NCBI GenBank assembly: GCA_910578395.1
Contig: CAJTPZ010000001.1
Coordinates: 1-64,000, forward strand
Direction: 5' to 3'
Source of the DNA: an uncultured Muribaculaceae bacterium
GTDB taxonomy: Bacteria; Bacteroidota; Bacteroidia; Bacteroidales; Muribaculaceae
DNA length: 64,000 nucleotides
Shown: in pieces, positions 35,232 to 43,781 of the stretch
Layout of the letters: every line of letters begins with the position of its first letter
How positions within the stretch are numbered: the stretch's first letter is position 1
Notes under the pieces: model-generated
Databases searched by the model: none
Seen by the model: only the letters and a program-made list of their open reading frames with translations
What the model was told of the DNA's origin: nothing
Made by a program: the position numbers and the translations under genes

Positions 35232-36332
35232 TTAAAATTTCACAGGTTTTCCATTCTTCGCACTCTTTATTGCCGCATCAAGTATTTCGACAACCAGCAT
35301 ATTGTTTTCCAGTGAAGCAAGATCAAATGGCTTGACTTCTATTTCACCACGCACAGCGCCTTTCAGATAATAAAACGAATCATTATATGGAACTTTCAGC
35401 CTGGCAGGAACCACATTGCCCTCTTTACCATTATTGTAAAGAGTCATTTGTTTGCCGTTTTTCTGATAGATATACCCCTTGCTGCCATATATGTGCATGT
35501 CCTTTCTGTTCATCGGCCAGTTCCATGACGGCATAAGCTGAAGAGTCATTGAAGGGTATTGCACTATTATCGTAGCATCGTCCTCGACCTTGCTATATTT
35601 GTCAGGCTTCTGCCTGTTAGACACTGCATATACACTTACCGGACGCCTGCCATCAAGCAGCCATGTCGCCAGATTGGCACCATAGCATCCGAAATCTATG
35701 ATTGCTCCTCCTCCATTCTTCTCCGGATCAGTAAGCCAATCTGTAAAATCTTTTCCGCACTTTATTTCAAACGGCCCCTGATGTCCGTCGTAAACCATCA
35801 TTCTGGTTATGTCACCGATTTCACCATTATTCACCATACGGTAAGCCTCATGATTTGTGTCATACCAGCTCGTCTCATAATTTGTCAGCAACAAAATTCC
35901 ATTTTCTTTTGCGAGCTTTTCCATCCTCCTGGCATGCTTCATGTTCATGGCAAGCGGCTTTTCCACCATTACATGTATTCCTCGTGGCGCACAAGCTTCA
36001 ACTGTTGCCAAATGATCATAAATTGATCCATAATCAACGACTACTTCCGGATTTGTCTCATCCAGCATGACGCCAAGGTCTGAGAAAAACAACGACTTGT
36101 CCACATGTTTGCTCAATCCGTTATGTTCGCGCATACGATCATCTTTCTCATAAACTCCTACGATCTTGAAATCTCCGCGATTCACCCGCGAAATCACATC
36201 GTTAAGATGACCATGTGCCACCCCTGCAACAGCAAGACGCAAAGGTTCATTGCCCTGAGCCCAAGACTCATTTTTCATCAACAACCCAAAAGCTGCGATA
36301 AACATCACAGCAATAATTCTAAATGTTTTCAT
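35232..36332 (-). CDS. exported Gfo/Idh/MocA-family oxidoreductase-like protein
   Basis: A 366-residue Rossmann-fold protein with a cleavable signal peptide (1-25, ending SWAQ). The nucleotide-binding start is LRLAVAGVAHGHLND and the family motif VEKPLAMN lies near residue 122. The C-terminal alpha/beta domain reads typically. Cytoplasmic relatives oxidise sugars with NAD(P). Exported ones carry tightly bound cofactor and include GH109-like glycosidases, so it could act on a glycan in the periplasm. It is monocistronic between a promoter-bearing hairpin and a terminator. Confidence 0.82.
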   Translation of the reverse strand: MKTFRIIAVMFIAAFGLLMKNESWAQGNEPLRLAVAGVAHGHLNDVISRVNRGDFKIVGVYEKDDRMREHNGLSKHVDKSLFFSDLGVMLDETNPEVVVDYGSIYDHLATVEACAPRGIHVMVEKPLAMNMKHARRMEKLAKENGILLLTNYETSWYDTNHEAYRMVNNGEIGDITRMMVYDGHQGPFEIKCGKDFTDWLTDPEKNGGGAIIDFGCYGANLATWLLDGRRPVSVYAVSNRQKPDKYSKVEDDATIIVQYPSMTLQLMPSWNWPMNRKDMHIYGSKGYIYQKNGKQMTLYNNGKEGNVVPARLKVPYNDSFYYLKGAVRGEIEVKPFDLASLENNMLVVEILDAAIKSAKNGKPVKF

Positions 36333-36356
36333 GCATATCTGAATTTTAGTTTTTTA

Positions 36357-36364
36357 CAAAAATA
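36357..36364 (-). promoter_or_regulatory. -7 box of the Gfo/Idh gene
   Basis: TATTTTTG on the minus strand (36364-36357), 25 nt upstream of the start codon. The -33 position falls inside the long inverted repeat at 36372-36423. Confidence 0.45.
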
Positions 36365-36371
36365 AACATTA

Positions 36372-36423
36372 TGTATATAATAAAAAAAACAGGAGAAAAC
36401 TCCTGTTTTTTTTATTATATACA
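36372..36423. terminator. 24-bp perfect inverted repeat, terminator of the Dabb operon
   Basis: Arms 36372-36395 and 36400-36423 pair perfectly over 24 bp around an AAAA loop. The lower half of the stem is a run of A against T, so both strands show a GC clamp plus T-run. It lies 11 nt past the Dabb stop and directly upstream of the next gene's -7 box. Confidence 0.85.
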
Positions 36424-36434
36424 CCGGCTTTTAA

Positions 36435-36728
36435 TCAGAACTCATAGTCCACACAAGCCCGCGAATCCTTAACATTACTTATAATAGCCGCAGCAGCCAC
36501 ATGAGCCGGATGTCTGGCATACACATCCACATCGGCCATAGTCGGCACAACAGCTGTCAGAACCAAATCCCACGACTCTGCAGGATTTGAGTTTATACCG
36601 ACCTCCATCGACTTAAGCACATCTATCTGTGCCGGAAGAGCCATCAGCGCATCCTTGAAGTCTTTTGCAGCCTGCATCCGCTCCTCGTCTGAGCCTTTTA
36701 ACTTGAAAGTAACAATATGCTTTACCAT
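36435..36728 (-). CDS. Dabb (stress-responsive A/B barrel) domain protein
   Basis: A 97-residue cytoplasmic ferredoxin-like alpha/beta barrel that normally dimerises. It starts MVKHIVTFKLK, with YARHPAHV near residue 70, as in the Dabb family (PF07876). Members range from plant stress proteins to cyclases; the role in bacteria is mostly unknown. It is the last gene of a four-gene minus-strand run, 31 nt after MarC. Confidence 0.85.
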   Translation of the reverse strand: MVKHIVTFKLKGSDEERMQAAKDFKDALMALPAQIDVLKSMEVGINSNPAESWDLVLTAVVPTMADVDVYARHPAHVAAAAIISNVKDSRACVDYEF

Positions 36729-36759
36729 TTCTCAAACTTATTTTTTTATTCGATATTTT

Positions 36760-37410
36760 CTAAAGAACAGTTCCTGCCTTGATTATTTCGGTCAGTATCG
36801 GCTTTACTCCGGCCACAAAGCACTCTACGGCGATCACCATCAGCAGCAATCCCATCAGACGCATCATCACATTGTTACCGGTCTCTCCGATAAGTACAAC
36901 CAACCGGGTCGAAGCCCTAAGTATGAGATACGTTATAAAATAGATCAGTGCGATCGATGCTATCAATGTAACTTTCAGCTGCAATGTATTGGCATCATCC
37001 ATGAGTATGATACCGTTTGCAATAGCCCCCGGACCACAGAGAAGCGGTATGGAGAGCGGTGTGATTGAAATATCATCAGCATACGTTTTTATCTCCTCAT
37101 CTTTCAATTTGGTATTGGTAAACCTCGCCTGAAGCATATCATAGCCGATTTTCAATATTATGAAACCGGCCGCAATGCGAAATCCGTTGGTCGAAATACC
37201 AAAAAACTTAAACAGGAACTGCCCCAGCAGCGTGAATCCCATCAAAGTTATAAATGATATGATCGTGGCACGTTTCACTATCTGCGAACGCTCCTGTTCC
37301 GACATTCCTTTGGTCATCGTCAGAAACACCGGCATCGTGCCAAGTGGATTTGTCAGAGTAAAAAACGACGTTATGCATATAAATGCAAACGGCAGTAAAG
37401 ATGTATCCAT
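36760..37410 (-). CDS. MarC-family integral membrane protein
   Basis: A 216-residue inner-membrane protein with six hydrophobic segments. Family features visible: TNPLGTMPVFL near residue 20 and ISPLSIPLLCGPGAI-like loop at about 115 (seen as ITPLSIPLLCGPGAI). MarC was once tied to multidrug resistance; its function is unresolved. It sits 24 nt after a small membrane protein and 31 nt before Dabb. Confidence 0.88.
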   Translation of the reverse strand: MDTSLLPFAFICITSFFTLTNPLGTMPVFLTMTKGMSEQERSQIVKRATIISFITLMGFTLLGQFLFKFFGISTNGFRIAAGFIILKIGYDMLQARFTNTKLKDEEIKTYADDISITPLSIPLLCGPGAIANGIILMDDANTLQLKVTLIASIALIYFITYLILRASTRLVVLIGETGNNVMMRLMGLLLMVIAVECFVAGVKPILTEIIKAGTVL

Positions 37411-37434
37411 TTCTCTATAAATTATTTACCGATA

Positions 37435-37698
37435 TCATATAATCACAAGACTCCACATAGCCACATGCGACAGCAACATAAACACAATGAGTATCCACGA
37501 CTCAAGCCTGCGGCTGGGCCAGCACAGGTAAGCAAAAAAGCCTGAAGCCACCACATATCCCGGATAAAGCCACAGGAGCAACTTCATTTCATATCCGTCG
37601 GACGTCGGCCACATCGACAACAACTTCGGAAATACCGCTACAGGCAGGACAACAGCAATTATCACCACCAGAAACCACAAAGGCACACGTCGATTCAT
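37435..37698 (-). CDS. small three-helix membrane protein, unknown
   Basis: An 87-residue protein that is almost entirely hydrophobic: three predicted membrane helices (about 7-25, 38-55, 64-84) and a short positive N-terminus MNRR. I do not recognise the family. The frame extends 13 codons further upstream, overlapping the aldo/keto reductase. The ATG at 37698, 10 nt after that gene's stop, is more likely. It is part of the aldo/keto reductase-MarC-Dabb run. Confidence 0.6.
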   Translation of the reverse strand: MNRRVPLWFLVVIIAVVLPVAVFPKLLSMWPTSDGYEMKLLLWLYPGYVVASGFFAYLCWPSRRLESWILIVFMLLSHVAMWSLVII

Positions 37699-37708
37699 CT
37701 CATTGCAT

Positions 37709-38701
37709 TCAAGATACAAACTCAGGAATATCATCAAAAGATATATCTCCCCGGCTTTGCAGATTCCTCACAAGCTGTTCTACCGAACTCGCCCCGACAA
37801 TCACCGAAGTGACTCCTTTCTGAGCCTGCACCCACGACAAAGCCATCTCGGCAAGCGACATGCCCTTATCAGCAGCCATATCATTAAGCCCTGCAAGATA
37901 ATCATGCAGTGCAGGAGTCAGCACCTGTGACTTGAGCGACCCGTTACGCCACATGCGCGATCCTGAAGGTATTTCATTCAGGTACTTGTCGGTAAGCAAT
38001 CCCTGTGCCAGAGGAGAGAAAGATATAAAGCCTATTCCATGACCGGCACAATAATTAAGCACCCCGTCAGCCTGAGGCTCGCGGTCAAGCAGATTCAGCC
38101 GTCCCTGATATATAAGCAAAGGCACATCACGGTCTCTAAGATACTTGTCGGCGAATTTCAATGCTTCAAGAGGCCATCGGGAAACACCCACATACAATGC
38201 CTTGCCCGCCTTCACAATATCGACAAGCGCCTGCAGAGTCTCTTCGACAGGAGTTTCAGGATCATAACGGTGACTGTAGAATAGATCCACATAATCGAGA
38301 TTCATCCGCTTCAGACTCTGATCAAGACTTGCCATAAGATATTTCCTTGACCCCCAGTTTCCATAAGGTCCCGGCCACATATCATATCCGGCCTTTGTCG
38401 ATATGAACATTTCATCGCGATAGGGCCTGAAATCACTTTGCATGAGTCGGCCGAATGTTTCCTCTGCCGAGCCGTAGGGAGGTCCGTAATTATTCGCCAG
38501 ATCAAAATGAGTGACTCCGCGGTCAAACGCACAACGCATCATATCGCGGCTGCGTTCAAACGGGTCAACACCACCGAAATTATGCCACAGCCCCAGACTG
38601 ACCCGAGGCAGAAGCACTCCGCTGCATCCACAACGCCTGTACATCGTCGCAGCGTTATCATATCTCCTTCCGTCGGCCTTATATTGCTCTGTGATATTCA
38701 T
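37709..38701 (-). CDS. aldo/keto reductase (YghZ-like)
   Basis: A 330-residue cytoplasmic TIM-barrel NADPH-dependent oxidoreductase. The catalytic tetrad can be placed: Asp and Tyr in FDLANNYGPPYG (near residue 72), Lys in STKAGYD and His in FYSHRYD. The sequence resembles the YghZ/Kv-beta-like group that reduces L-glyceraldehyde 3-phosphate, methylglyoxal and other aldehydes. First gene of a four-gene operon, with a perfect TATCTTTG box about 30 nt upstream. Confidence 0.88.
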   Translation of the reverse strand: MNITEQYKADGRRYDNAATMYRRCGCSGVLLPRVSLGLWHNFGGVDPFERSRDMMRCAFDRGVTHFDLANNYGPPYGSAEETFGRLMQSDFRPYRDEMFISTKAGYDMWPGPYGNWGSRKYLMASLDQSLKRMNLDYVDLFYSHRYDPETPVEETLQALVDIVKAGKALYVGVSRWPLEALKFADKYLRDRDVPLLIYQGRLNLLDREPQADGVLNYCAGHGIGFISFSPLAQGLLTDKYLNEIPSGSRMWRNGSLKSQVLTPALHDYLAGLNDMAADKGMSLAEMALSWVQAQKGVTSVIVGASSVEQLVRNLQSRGDISFDDIPEFVS

Positions 38702-38730
38702 TGGCGTATAAATTATCAGCTTCTTTTGAG

Positions 38731-38738
38731 CAAAGATA
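38731..38738 (-). promoter_or_regulatory. -7 box of the aldo/keto reductase operon
   Basis: TATCTTTG on the minus strand (38738-38731), exact consensus, with RNA start predicted near 38724. No TTG at the -33 spacing. Confidence 0.5.
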
Positions 38739-38859
38739 TAAATTTTAATAAAAGAAGTTGCATTATGATAAAAAAGATTTTAAATCATCTGCCGCCAACA
38801 CAACCACGAGCAATGTTTCAATCAAAAAGTATCCCGATTTAAATCAGTTACATTTATCG

Positions 38860-38889
38860 TTTGCGTTAAGAATTAATTTTTTATTTTTG
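38860..38889 (+). promoter_or_regulatory. promoter of the methylmalonyl-CoA cluster
   Basis: TTTG (38860-38863), 18 nt, then TATTTTTG (38882-38889). The spacer is one base short of the usual range. The remaining 38702-39012 gap is AT-rich and divergent; a leader of about 115 nt precedes the epimerase and contains the repeats GCAATTG and CAATTGC (near 38889 and 38920), with no gene that I can support. Confidence 0.5.
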
Positions 38890-39012
38890 CAATTGGAAAA
38901 AATAGGTGCTTTCGAAGCGCAATTGCCCCTATTGCATTCACCGACACTCCGAAAGTACGTTACCTAAAAAATCAAAGACTGAAACATAAATAAAAATATA
39001 TCAATTTAACCC

Positions 39013-39432
39013 ATGGACATTTCCCACATCGAGCACATCGGCATCGCCGTTCCAAGTCTGGAAGAGGCTATCCCTTTCTACGAGAACATGCTTGGATTCA
39101 AGTGTTTTGCTATTGAAGAAGTCGCTGACCAGAAAGTGCGTACAGCATTTTTCAAAGTCGGACAGACCAAAATAGAACTCCTTGAGCCCACCGCCGAAGA
39201 CAGCGCGATTGCAAAGTTCATCGCAAACAACGGCGGCCGCGGAGGCATACAGCACATCGCATTCGCTGTAGAGGACGGTGTTGCAAACGCCCTTGCCGAA
39301 ATCGAAGGCAAAGGTGGCCGACTTATCGATAAAGCGCCCCGCAAAGGTGCCGAGGGACTCAACATCGCTTTCCTGCATCCCAAATCGACCATAGGAACAC
39401 TCGTTGAGCTCTGCGAAGATCCCAACAAATAA
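39013..39432 (+). CDS. mce: methylmalonyl-CoA epimerase
   Basis: A 139-residue VOC-fold enzyme interconverting (S)- and (R)-methylmalonyl-CoA, linking the B12-dependent mutase to the decarboxylase encoded next. Two beta-alpha-beta-beta-beta halves are visible. Metal ligands fit His in IEHIGIAV (residue 8), His in GIQHIAF near residue 80 and Glu near the C-terminus in TLVELCE. First gene of a five-gene operon, 43 nt before the decarboxylase alpha subunit. Confidence 0.93.
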   Translation: MDISHIEHIGIAVPSLEEAIPFYENMLGFKCFAIEEVADQKVRTAFFKVGQTKIELLEPTAEDSAIAKFIANNGGRGGIQHIAFAVEDGVANALAEIEGKGGRLIDKAPRKGAEGLNIAFLHPKSTIGTLVELCEDPNK

Positions 39433-39475
39433 TTATCTAGATTCACCCACGAAAAATTTTCTAAAACATCCATAT

Positions 39476-41029
39476 ATGAGCAGTCAGCTTGAAAAGGTAC
39501 AGGAGCTTATCGAACTCCGCAACCAAGCCCGGCTCGGAGGTGGCCAGAAAGCCATCGACAAGCAGCACGAGCGCGGCAAATACACCGCCCGTGAGCGCAT
39601 CGCACAGCTCCTCGACGAAGGTTCATTCGAGGAGATCGACATGTTTGTGCGTCATCGTTCCACCAACTTCGGAATGGACAAAAAGTCATTCCTCGGCGAC
39701 GGCGTTGTAACCGGCTACGGTACAATCGACGGACGTCTCGTCTACGTCTTCGCTCAGGACTTCACCGTGTTTGGAGGTTCGCTATCCGAGACCATGGCTC
39801 TCAAGATCTGCAAGGTCATGGATATGGCCATGAAAATGGGAGCTCCAGTCATCGGTCTCAACGACTCGGGTGGCGCACGCATCCAGGAAGGCATCAACGC
39901 TCTCGCCGGCTATGCGGAAATCTTCCAGCGCAACATTCTTGCATCAGGAGTGATACCACAGATCTCAGGTATCCTCGGTCCATGTGCCGGTGGCGCGGTA
40001 TATTCTCCCGCACTCACCGACTTCACTGTAATGACCAAAGGCATTTCCTACATGTTCCTCACCGGCCCCAAGGTTGTCAAGACTGTGACCGGAGAAGACG
40101 TGACCCAGGATGCTCTCGGTGGTGCCGAAGTCCACTCGTCGAAAAGCGGCGTGGCACACTTTGCTGCCGAAGATGGCGAGGATGCGCTCCACATTATCCG
40201 CAAACTATTCAGCTATATACCGCAGAACAACCTCGAAGAACCGCCGTTGGCAGTATGCACTGATCCGATTGACCGTCTCGAGGACTCACTCAACGAAATC
40301 ATCCCCGATGCAGCCAACCGTCCCTACGACATGTATGAGGTTATCGGCGCGATCATCGACAATGGTGAATTTCTTGAGATCCAGCGCGACTATGCCAAGA
40401 ACATCATCATCGGTTTCGCACGTTTCAACGGTCAGGCAGTAGGCATTGTCGCCAACCAGCCCAAATATCTCGCAGGCGTGCTCGACTCCAATGCATCACG
40501 CAAAGCGGCCCGCTTTGTGCGTTTCTGCGACGCATTCAACATCCCCATTGTCTCGCTCGTCGATGTTCCGGGATTCCTGCCCGGAACCGGACAAGAATAC
40601 AATGGCGTTATCCTCCACGGAGCGAAGCTTCTCTATGCCTATGGCGAGGCTACAGTGCCCAAGATCACTGTCACACTCCGCAAGAGCTACGGAGGCAGCC
40701 ATATCGTGATGAGCTGCAAGCAGCTACGAGGCGACATGAACTATGCTTGGCCTACAGCCGAGATCGCCGTTATGGGTGGCGCAGGTGCCGTCGAAGTCCT
40801 TTATGCCAAGGAGGCTAAAGACTCAGAAGATCCCAAGGCAGTTCTCGCTGAAAAAGAAAAAGAGTACAACAAACTCTTCTGCAACCCCTACAACGCTGCA
40901 AAGTACGGCTACATCGACGACGTCATCGAGCCCCGAAACACACGTTTCCGCATCATCCGTGCCCTCCAGCAGCTTGCAACAAAGAAGGTCACAAATCCTG
41001 CCAAGAAACACGGCAACATTCCTTTGTAA
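39476..41029 (+). CDS. mmdA: methylmalonyl-CoA decarboxylase carboxyltransferase (alpha) subunit
   Basis: A 517-residue acyl-CoA carboxyltransferase of the PccB/MmdA family. It moves the carboxyl group from methylmalonyl-CoA to the biotin of the carrier subunit, giving propionyl-CoA. Oxyanion-hole glycines appear in NDSGGARIQEG (near residue 140), GPCAGGAVYSPAL, and later VDVPGFLPGTGQEY and KSYGGSHIVMSCK. The start at 39476 (MSSQLEKVQELIELR) matches the family. The association with OadG- and OadB-like genes indicates a Na+-pumping decarboxylase rather than an ATP-dependent propionyl-CoA carboxylase, as no biotin carboxylase is nearby. Confidence 0.93.
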   Translation: MSSQLEKVQELIELRNQARLGGGQKAIDKQHERGKYTARERIAQLLDEGSFEEIDMFVRHRSTNFGMDKKSFLGDGVVTGYGTIDGRLVYVFAQDFTVFGGSLSETMALKICKVMDMAMKMGAPVIGLNDSGGARIQEGINALAGYAEIFQRNILASGVIPQISGILGPCAGGAVYSPALTDFTVMTKGISYMFLTGPKVVKTVTGEDVTQDALGGAEVHSSKSGVAHFAAEDGEDALHIIRKLFSYIPQNNLEEPPLAVCTDPIDRLEDSLNEIIPDAANRPYDMYEVIGAIIDNGEFLEIQRDYAKNIIIGFARFNGQAVGIVANQPKYLAGVLDSNASRKAARFVRFCDAFNIPIVSLVDVPGFLPGTGQEYNGVILHGAKLLYAYGEATVPKITVTLRKSYGGSHIVMSCKQLRGDMNYAWPTAEIAVMGGAGAVEVLYAKEAKDSEDPKAVLAEKEKEYNKLFCNPYNAAKYGYIDDVIEPRNTRFRIIRALQQLATKKVTNPAKKHGNIPL

Positions 41030-41067
41030 TTCATTCATCTCACTTTACACGCAACAAGCCAAGAATC

Positions 41068-41994
41068 ATGAAAAGAAAGCTATTGGTTCTCGCCCTCGCC
41101 GTCGTTGCTGCCGGAGCCTCTCTCTGCAATGCGCAGGGACGCACAGGCTCACTGTTCATCAACGAGGTGATGGTACAGAACGACAGCAACTTGGTCGACG
41201 ATTTCGGGCAGCGTTCGGGATGGATCGAGCTTTACAACGCCAAGTTTGCTCCGCTTGAGATCTCGAGCGTCTACATCACCAACGACCGCAACAACCCCAC
41301 AAAATATGCTATTCCTTTAGGTGACATCAACACAAAAATCCCAAAGAGACAGCATGTGGTGTTCTTCGCCGACAACATGCCGTCGCGTGGCACGTTCCAC
41401 ACTTCATTCAAGCTCGAGCCAGGCAAAGATAACTGGATCGGTCTCTACGACTCCGACAAACAGACTCTCATCGACTCTGTGCTCATACCTGCATCACTGC
41501 CTGCCGGAGCATCCTATGCACGCACTGCCGATGCCGCAGGTTCATGGTCGGTGCGCACCGACTCAGGTGCCGACGGTGACTACATCACCCCGAGTTCAAG
41601 CAACATCATCCGCGATACAAACCCCAAGATCGAGACATTCGCCCAGCGCGACTCCAACGGGTTCGCCATGACAATCATGGCAATGTGTGTCGTTTTCTCT
41701 GCCCTTGCTCTCCTATGCATCTGCTTCATGGCAATAAGCGCACTCAATCAGCGTGCCGCCAGGAAAAAAGCTAAGGCTGAAGCTTCGGCGGCAGAAGAAA
41801 CCGAGGCTGTCAATACTCCCGCTCTCGGAAAAGACGCCAATGAGGAAATCGCGGCTGCGATTGCAATGGCTCTCCACGACCACTTCGACGCTCACGACCG
41901 CGAGTCTGCTGTGCTGACAATCAACAAAGTCAAACGCGCCTACTCTCCCTGGAGCTCCAAGATCTACAACATGCGGCAAACTCCGCACAAATGA
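41068..41994 (+). CDS. OadG-like subunit fused to an N-terminal lamin-tail domain
   Basis: A 308-residue protein. After a signal peptide (1-22, LCNAQ) comes an extracytoplasmic lamin-tail-like beta sandwich (about 28-165; FINEVMVQNDSN, SGWIELYN). One membrane helix (about 195-218) follows, then a cytoplasmic tail rich in Ala and Glu, and the end KVKRAYSPWSSKIYNMRQT. The helix and tail match OadG/gamma subunits that assemble the pump, while the lamin-tail part is an addition. It is third in the operon, 38 nt after mmdA and 57 nt before the biotin carrier. Confidence 0.8.
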   Translation: MKRKLLVLALAVVAAGASLCNAQGRTGSLFINEVMVQNDSNLVDDFGQRSGWIELYNAKFAPLEISSVYITNDRNNPTKYAIPLGDINTKIPKRQHVVFFADNMPSRGTFHTSFKLEPGKDNWIGLYDSDKQTLIDSVLIPASLPAGASYARTADAAGSWSVRTDSGADGDYITPSSSNIIRDTNPKIETFAQRDSNGFAMTIMAMCVVFSALALLCICFMAISALNQRAARKKAKAEASAAEETEAVNTPALGKDANEEIAAAIAMALHDHFDAHDRESAVLTINKVKRAYSPWSSKIYNMRQTPHK

Positions 41995-42051
41995 TCCTGG
42001 CTCACGGGATCTAAAACCCACATTCTATTTTTTCTTTTAACGAACACTGAA

Positions 42052-42492
42052 ATGAAAGAATATAAATACAAAATCAACGGAACCGACTATAAAGTTGGTG
42101 TGGGCGACATCGACCATGGCATTGTCACGGTGGAAGTCAACGGCACACCCTATCAGGTCGAAATCGAGCATAAGAGCCCGGCACCTGTAAAAGTCGTAAA
42201 CTCCCCGAAAGCGGCAAAAGCCCCGCGCACAAACGAGGGCGAAAAGATCATTGCCAAGCCGGTGACCGGACCGACAGGCGGCTATGCCATCAAAGCTCCC
42301 CTCCCCGGTGTAGTCCTCTCGGTCAACGTCAAAGTTGGCGATACTGTAAAAGCATCCGACACTGTAGCGGTGCTTGAGGCAATGAAAATGGAGAACGCAA
42401 TCCGTGCCGGACGTGATGGCAAAATCGCTTCCATCAACGTTAAAGACGGCGAATCTGTGCTTGAAAACACCGTGATTGTAACCCTCGAATAA
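42052..42492 (+). CDS. mmdC: biotin carboxyl carrier subunit of methylmalonyl-CoA decarboxylase
   Basis: A 146-residue protein with a short N-terminal domain, a Pro/Ala/Lys linker (about 40-70) and a C-terminal biotinyl domain. Biotin is expected on Lys112 in EAMKMEN. The carboxyl-biotin formed by MmdA is decarboxylated at the membrane subunit. It is 38 nt upstream of the beta subunit. Confidence 0.92.
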   Translation: MKEYKYKINGTDYKVGVGDIDHGIVTVEVNGTPYQVEIEHKSPAPVKVVNSPKAAKAPRTNEGEKIIAKPVTGPTGGYAIKAPLPGVVLSVNVKVGDTVKASDTVAVLEAMKMENAIRAGRDGKIASINVKDGESVLENTVIVTLE

Positions 42493-42530
42493 GGTTATCT
42501 CCGAATATAAACCAATAAACATCATTCAAA

Positions 42531-43697
42531 ATGACTGACGTTTCATTCGGCGATTTCCTTTTGAGCAACCTACAGCAGTTCTGGGAGTTCACAGGCTTCT
42601 ACAACTGCACCTGGCAGCATCTTGTCATGCTGGCGGTAGGTCTGTTCTTTATATGGCTCGCCATTAAAAAGAACTTTGAGCCCATGCTTCTGGTTCCGAT
42701 CGGATTCGGTATGCTCATTGGCAACATTCCGTTCAACACCACAGCCGGACTCGAAATAGGCATCTACGACGAAGGATCGGTACTAAACATCCTTTACAAC
42801 GGTGTATCGGCAGGATGGTACCCACCGCTCATTTTCCTCGGTATCGGTGCCATGACCGACTTCACTGCTCTTATCGCCAACCCCAAGCTCATGCTTGTAG
42901 GCGCAGCCGCACAATTCGGCATCTTCGGAGCCTATATGGTGTCGCTCGCCCTCGGGTTTGCGCCTGATCAGGCCGGCGCTATCGCCATAATCGGCGGCGC
43001 CGATGGTCCGACGGCAATCTTCCTTTCATCAAAGCTCGCGCCAAACCTCATGGGTGCTATCGCGGTATCGGCCTACTCCTACATGGCACTTGTACCAGTG
43101 ATCCAGCCTCCGATCATGAGACTCCTTACCACTAAAAAGGAACGCGTGATCAAGATGAAGCCTGCCCGTCAGGTCGCACAGTCCGAAAAGATAATCTTCC
43201 CGATCGTAGGCCTTATACTCACATGCTTTGTTGTGCCGACCGGCATACCTCTGCTCGGTATGCTCTTCTTCGGCAATCTGCTCCGTGAGTGCGGCGTCAC
43301 CACAAGACTTGCCAAAACTGCGTCAAATGCCCTCACCGACATTGTCACAATTCTGCTTGGCATGACTGTGGGTGCCTCTACCCAGGCGACTACATTCCTA
43401 ACCGAAAAGACTATCTTCATATTCTTCCTCGGTTTCATGGCATTCATCATCGCATCGGCTTCAGGAGTGCTTTTCGTCAAACTGTTCAATCTGTTCCTGC
43501 CGAAGTCCAAAAAACTCAATCCGCTCATCGGCAATGCCGGAGTCTCAGCAGTACCGATGTCGGCCCGCATATCCAACAACCTCGGTCTTGAATACGATCC
43601 CTCCAACTATCTGCTCATGCACGCCATGGGCCCGAACGTTGCAGGTGTCATAGGATCGGCTGTTGCTGCAGGTGTGCTCCTCGGATTCCTTGCCTGA
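42531..43697 (+). CDS. mmdB: Na+-translocating decarboxylase beta subunit
   Basis: A 388-residue inner-membrane protein with about ten hydrophobic segments that couples decarboxylation of carboxybiotin to Na+ export. The signature GGADGPTAIFLSSKLAP (near residue 155), with the Na+-site Asp, and GNLLRECGVTTRL-like segments mark it as OadB/MmdB. Last of the operon and followed by a very strong terminator. Confidence 0.94.
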   Translation: MTDVSFGDFLLSNLQQFWEFTGFYNCTWQHLVMLAVGLFFIWLAIKKNFEPMLLVPIGFGMLIGNIPFNTTAGLEIGIYDEGSVLNILYNGVSAGWYPPLIFLGIGAMTDFTALIANPKLMLVGAAAQFGIFGAYMVSLALGFAPDQAGAIAIIGGADGPTAIFLSSKLAPNLMGAIAVSAYSYMALVPVIQPPIMRLLTTKKERVIKMKPARQVAQSEKIIFPIVGLILTCFVVPTGIPLLGMLFFGNLLRECGVTTRLAKTASNALTDIVTILLGMTVGASTQATTFLTEKTIFIFFLGFMAFIIASASGVLFVKLFNLFLPKSKKLNPLIGNAGVSAVPMSARISNNLGLEYDPSNYLLMHAMGPNVAGVIGSAVAAGVLLGFLA

Positions 43698-43716
43698 TAA
43701 ATACCACTGTTCAATA

Positions 43717-43753
43717 ATAAAAGGGATTTCGTCTTGGACGAAATCCCTTTTAT
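43717..43753. terminator. bidirectional terminator of the methylmalonyl-CoA cluster
   Basis: A perfect 17-bp stem (43717-43733 with 43737-43753) with a TTG loop and A/T-rich base. It separates mmdB (+) from the convergent DUF308-like gene (-). Confidence 0.9.
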
Positions 43754-43781
43754 GTTATCTTCGCAAAAATCGCGGAGACAA

